Positions 5,283 through 5,693 of a stretch of DNA of 5,693 bases are shown piece by piece (position 1 is the first letter of the stretch; each line of letters opens with the position of its first letter). Source of the DNA: Moraxella lacunata. GTDB lineage: Bacteria; Pseudomonadota; Gammaproteobacteria; Pseudomonadales; Moraxellaceae. The position numbers and the translations under genes were made by a program. Under the pieces are notes generated by a model that worked only from the letters and a program-made list of their open reading frames with translations, did no database searches and was not told the origin of the DNA. The stretch is taken from the NCBI RefSeq assembly GCF_002027545.1, contig NZ_MXAN01000129.1:1-5693 (forward strand), written 5' to 3'.

Positions 5283-5291
5283 TGATATAAT
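5283..5291 (+). promoter_or_regulatory. Extended -10 promoter of the PhnA-like gene
   Basis: TGATATAAT is a perfect TGnTATAAT extended -10. No convincing -35 is present at the proper distance, which extended -10 promoters tolerate. Transcription would start near 5298, leaving a short leader of about 17 nt that holds the AGGT ribosome-binding site before the ATG at 5315. Confidence 0.6.
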
Positions 5292-5314
5292 ACTTTTATT
5301 TTAGGTAAAAATTT

Positions 5315-5653
5315 ATGACTTACCCTGCTTGCCCCAAATGCGATGAAACCTACACCTATGCCGATGGCGACCTGCTCATCTGCCCCATGTGCACCCACGA
5401 ATGGTCAGCCGATGGCGACACGGACGACACGCCCGTCATTAAGGACGCCGTTGGCAACGTGCTAAATGATGGCGATAGCGTAACAGTCATCAAGGATTTA
5501 AAGGTCAAAGGCTCGTCCACGTCTATCAAGGTCGGCACCAAAGTCAAATCCATTCGCCTAATCCATGATGCCCCCGATGACCATGACATTGATTGCAAGA
5601 TTGATGGTTTTGGGTCGATGAAATTAAAATCCAGCGTGGTGAAAAAGGCGTGA
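5315..5653 (+). CDS. Zinc-ribbon PhnA/YjdM-family protein
   Basis: This 112-residue protein has the two-part architecture of the PhnA/YjdM family (E. coli YjdM has 111 residues). It has an N-terminal zinc ribbon, PACPKC...ICPMC, with Cys6, Cys9, Cys23 and Cys26 as the metal ligands and the conserved HEW after it (28-30). A short acidic linker follows, then a C-terminal beta-rich domain (about 40-112) with [23 protein letters not shown], whose first half is the family's hallmark. Despite the old name 'alkylphosphonate utilisation protein', the E. coli gene is not part of the phosphonate degradation machinery, and no phn genes are near here; the molecular function is unsettled. It has its own extended -10 promoter and is divergent from ygfZ. 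The 40 bases after its stop show no feature. Confidence 0.9.
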   Translation: MTYPACPKCDETYTYADGDLLICPMCTHEWSADGDTDDTPVIKDAVGNVLNDGDSVTVIKDLKVKGSSTSIKVGTKVKSIRLIHDAPDDHDIDCKIDGFGSMKLKSSVVKKA

Positions 5654-5693
5654 TATCAAGATAAAAAGGGCGAGAATTGAACCGCACCCCAAA

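Noticed and set aside
5669..5693. GAATTGAACC near the window end, resembling the complement of a tRNA or tmRNA T-loop
   Set aside because: The flanking bases do not form the 5-bp T-stem and no CCA end or acceptor stem is visible, so it appears to be chance.

Overview
The window looks like chromosomal DNA of a gamma-proteobacterium of the family Moraxellaceae, most probably Moraxella. This rests on how the Dtd, Psd, YgfZ and PaiB-like proteins read compared with remembered Moraxellaceae/Acinetobacter homologues, on AT-rich intergenic DNA, and on small inverted-repeat elements between genes. The genus is an inference; no search was run. Most of the window is ordinary housekeeping and accessory chromosome, and I see no defence island, CRISPR array, prophage or secretion locus.

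Layout. Positions 1-713 are an AT-rich block. It holds an unrecognised coiled-coil protein gene lying between an inverted-repeat end at the very start of the window and a 99-bp mobile-element-like repeat (610-708). Two minus-strand genes follow: a PaiB-type FMN-binding protein (756-1376) with a good promoter just upstream, and phosphatidylserine decarboxylase psd (1477-2307). Divergent from psd is a small gene broken by a frameshift at a poly-T tract (2402-2694). Immediately after it lies a second element (2706-2826) with the same kind of ends and the same TAATA flanks as the first. Next on the plus strand come a PACE-family efflux protein (2869-3312), a membrane-anchored protein of unknown function that overlaps it by ATGA (3309-3728), and D-aminoacyl-tRNA deacylase dtd (3767-4204). 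Convergent to these is the Fe-S maintenance protein ygfZ (4488-5198, minus). The 283-bp gap between dtd and ygfZ is packed with palindromes. The window closes with a zinc-ribbon PhnA/YjdM protein (5315-5653) behind an extended -10 promoter.

How the genes work together. There is no single pathway here. The PACE gene and the small membrane protein are probably translated together, and dtd may share their transcript. Psd makes phosphatidylethanolamine in the inner membrane, Dtd clears D-aminoacyl-tRNAs, and YgfZ supports Fe-S enzymes.

The most interesting material is in the non-coding DNA. Two short elements share diverged but clearly related termini and identical TAATA direct repeats on both sides, and a third such end truncates or abuts the first gene. 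Two equal-length 29-bp palindromic units in the dtd-ygfZ gap have identical borders but different self-complementary cores. A slippery-looking frameshift site sits in the small gene at 2402-2694.
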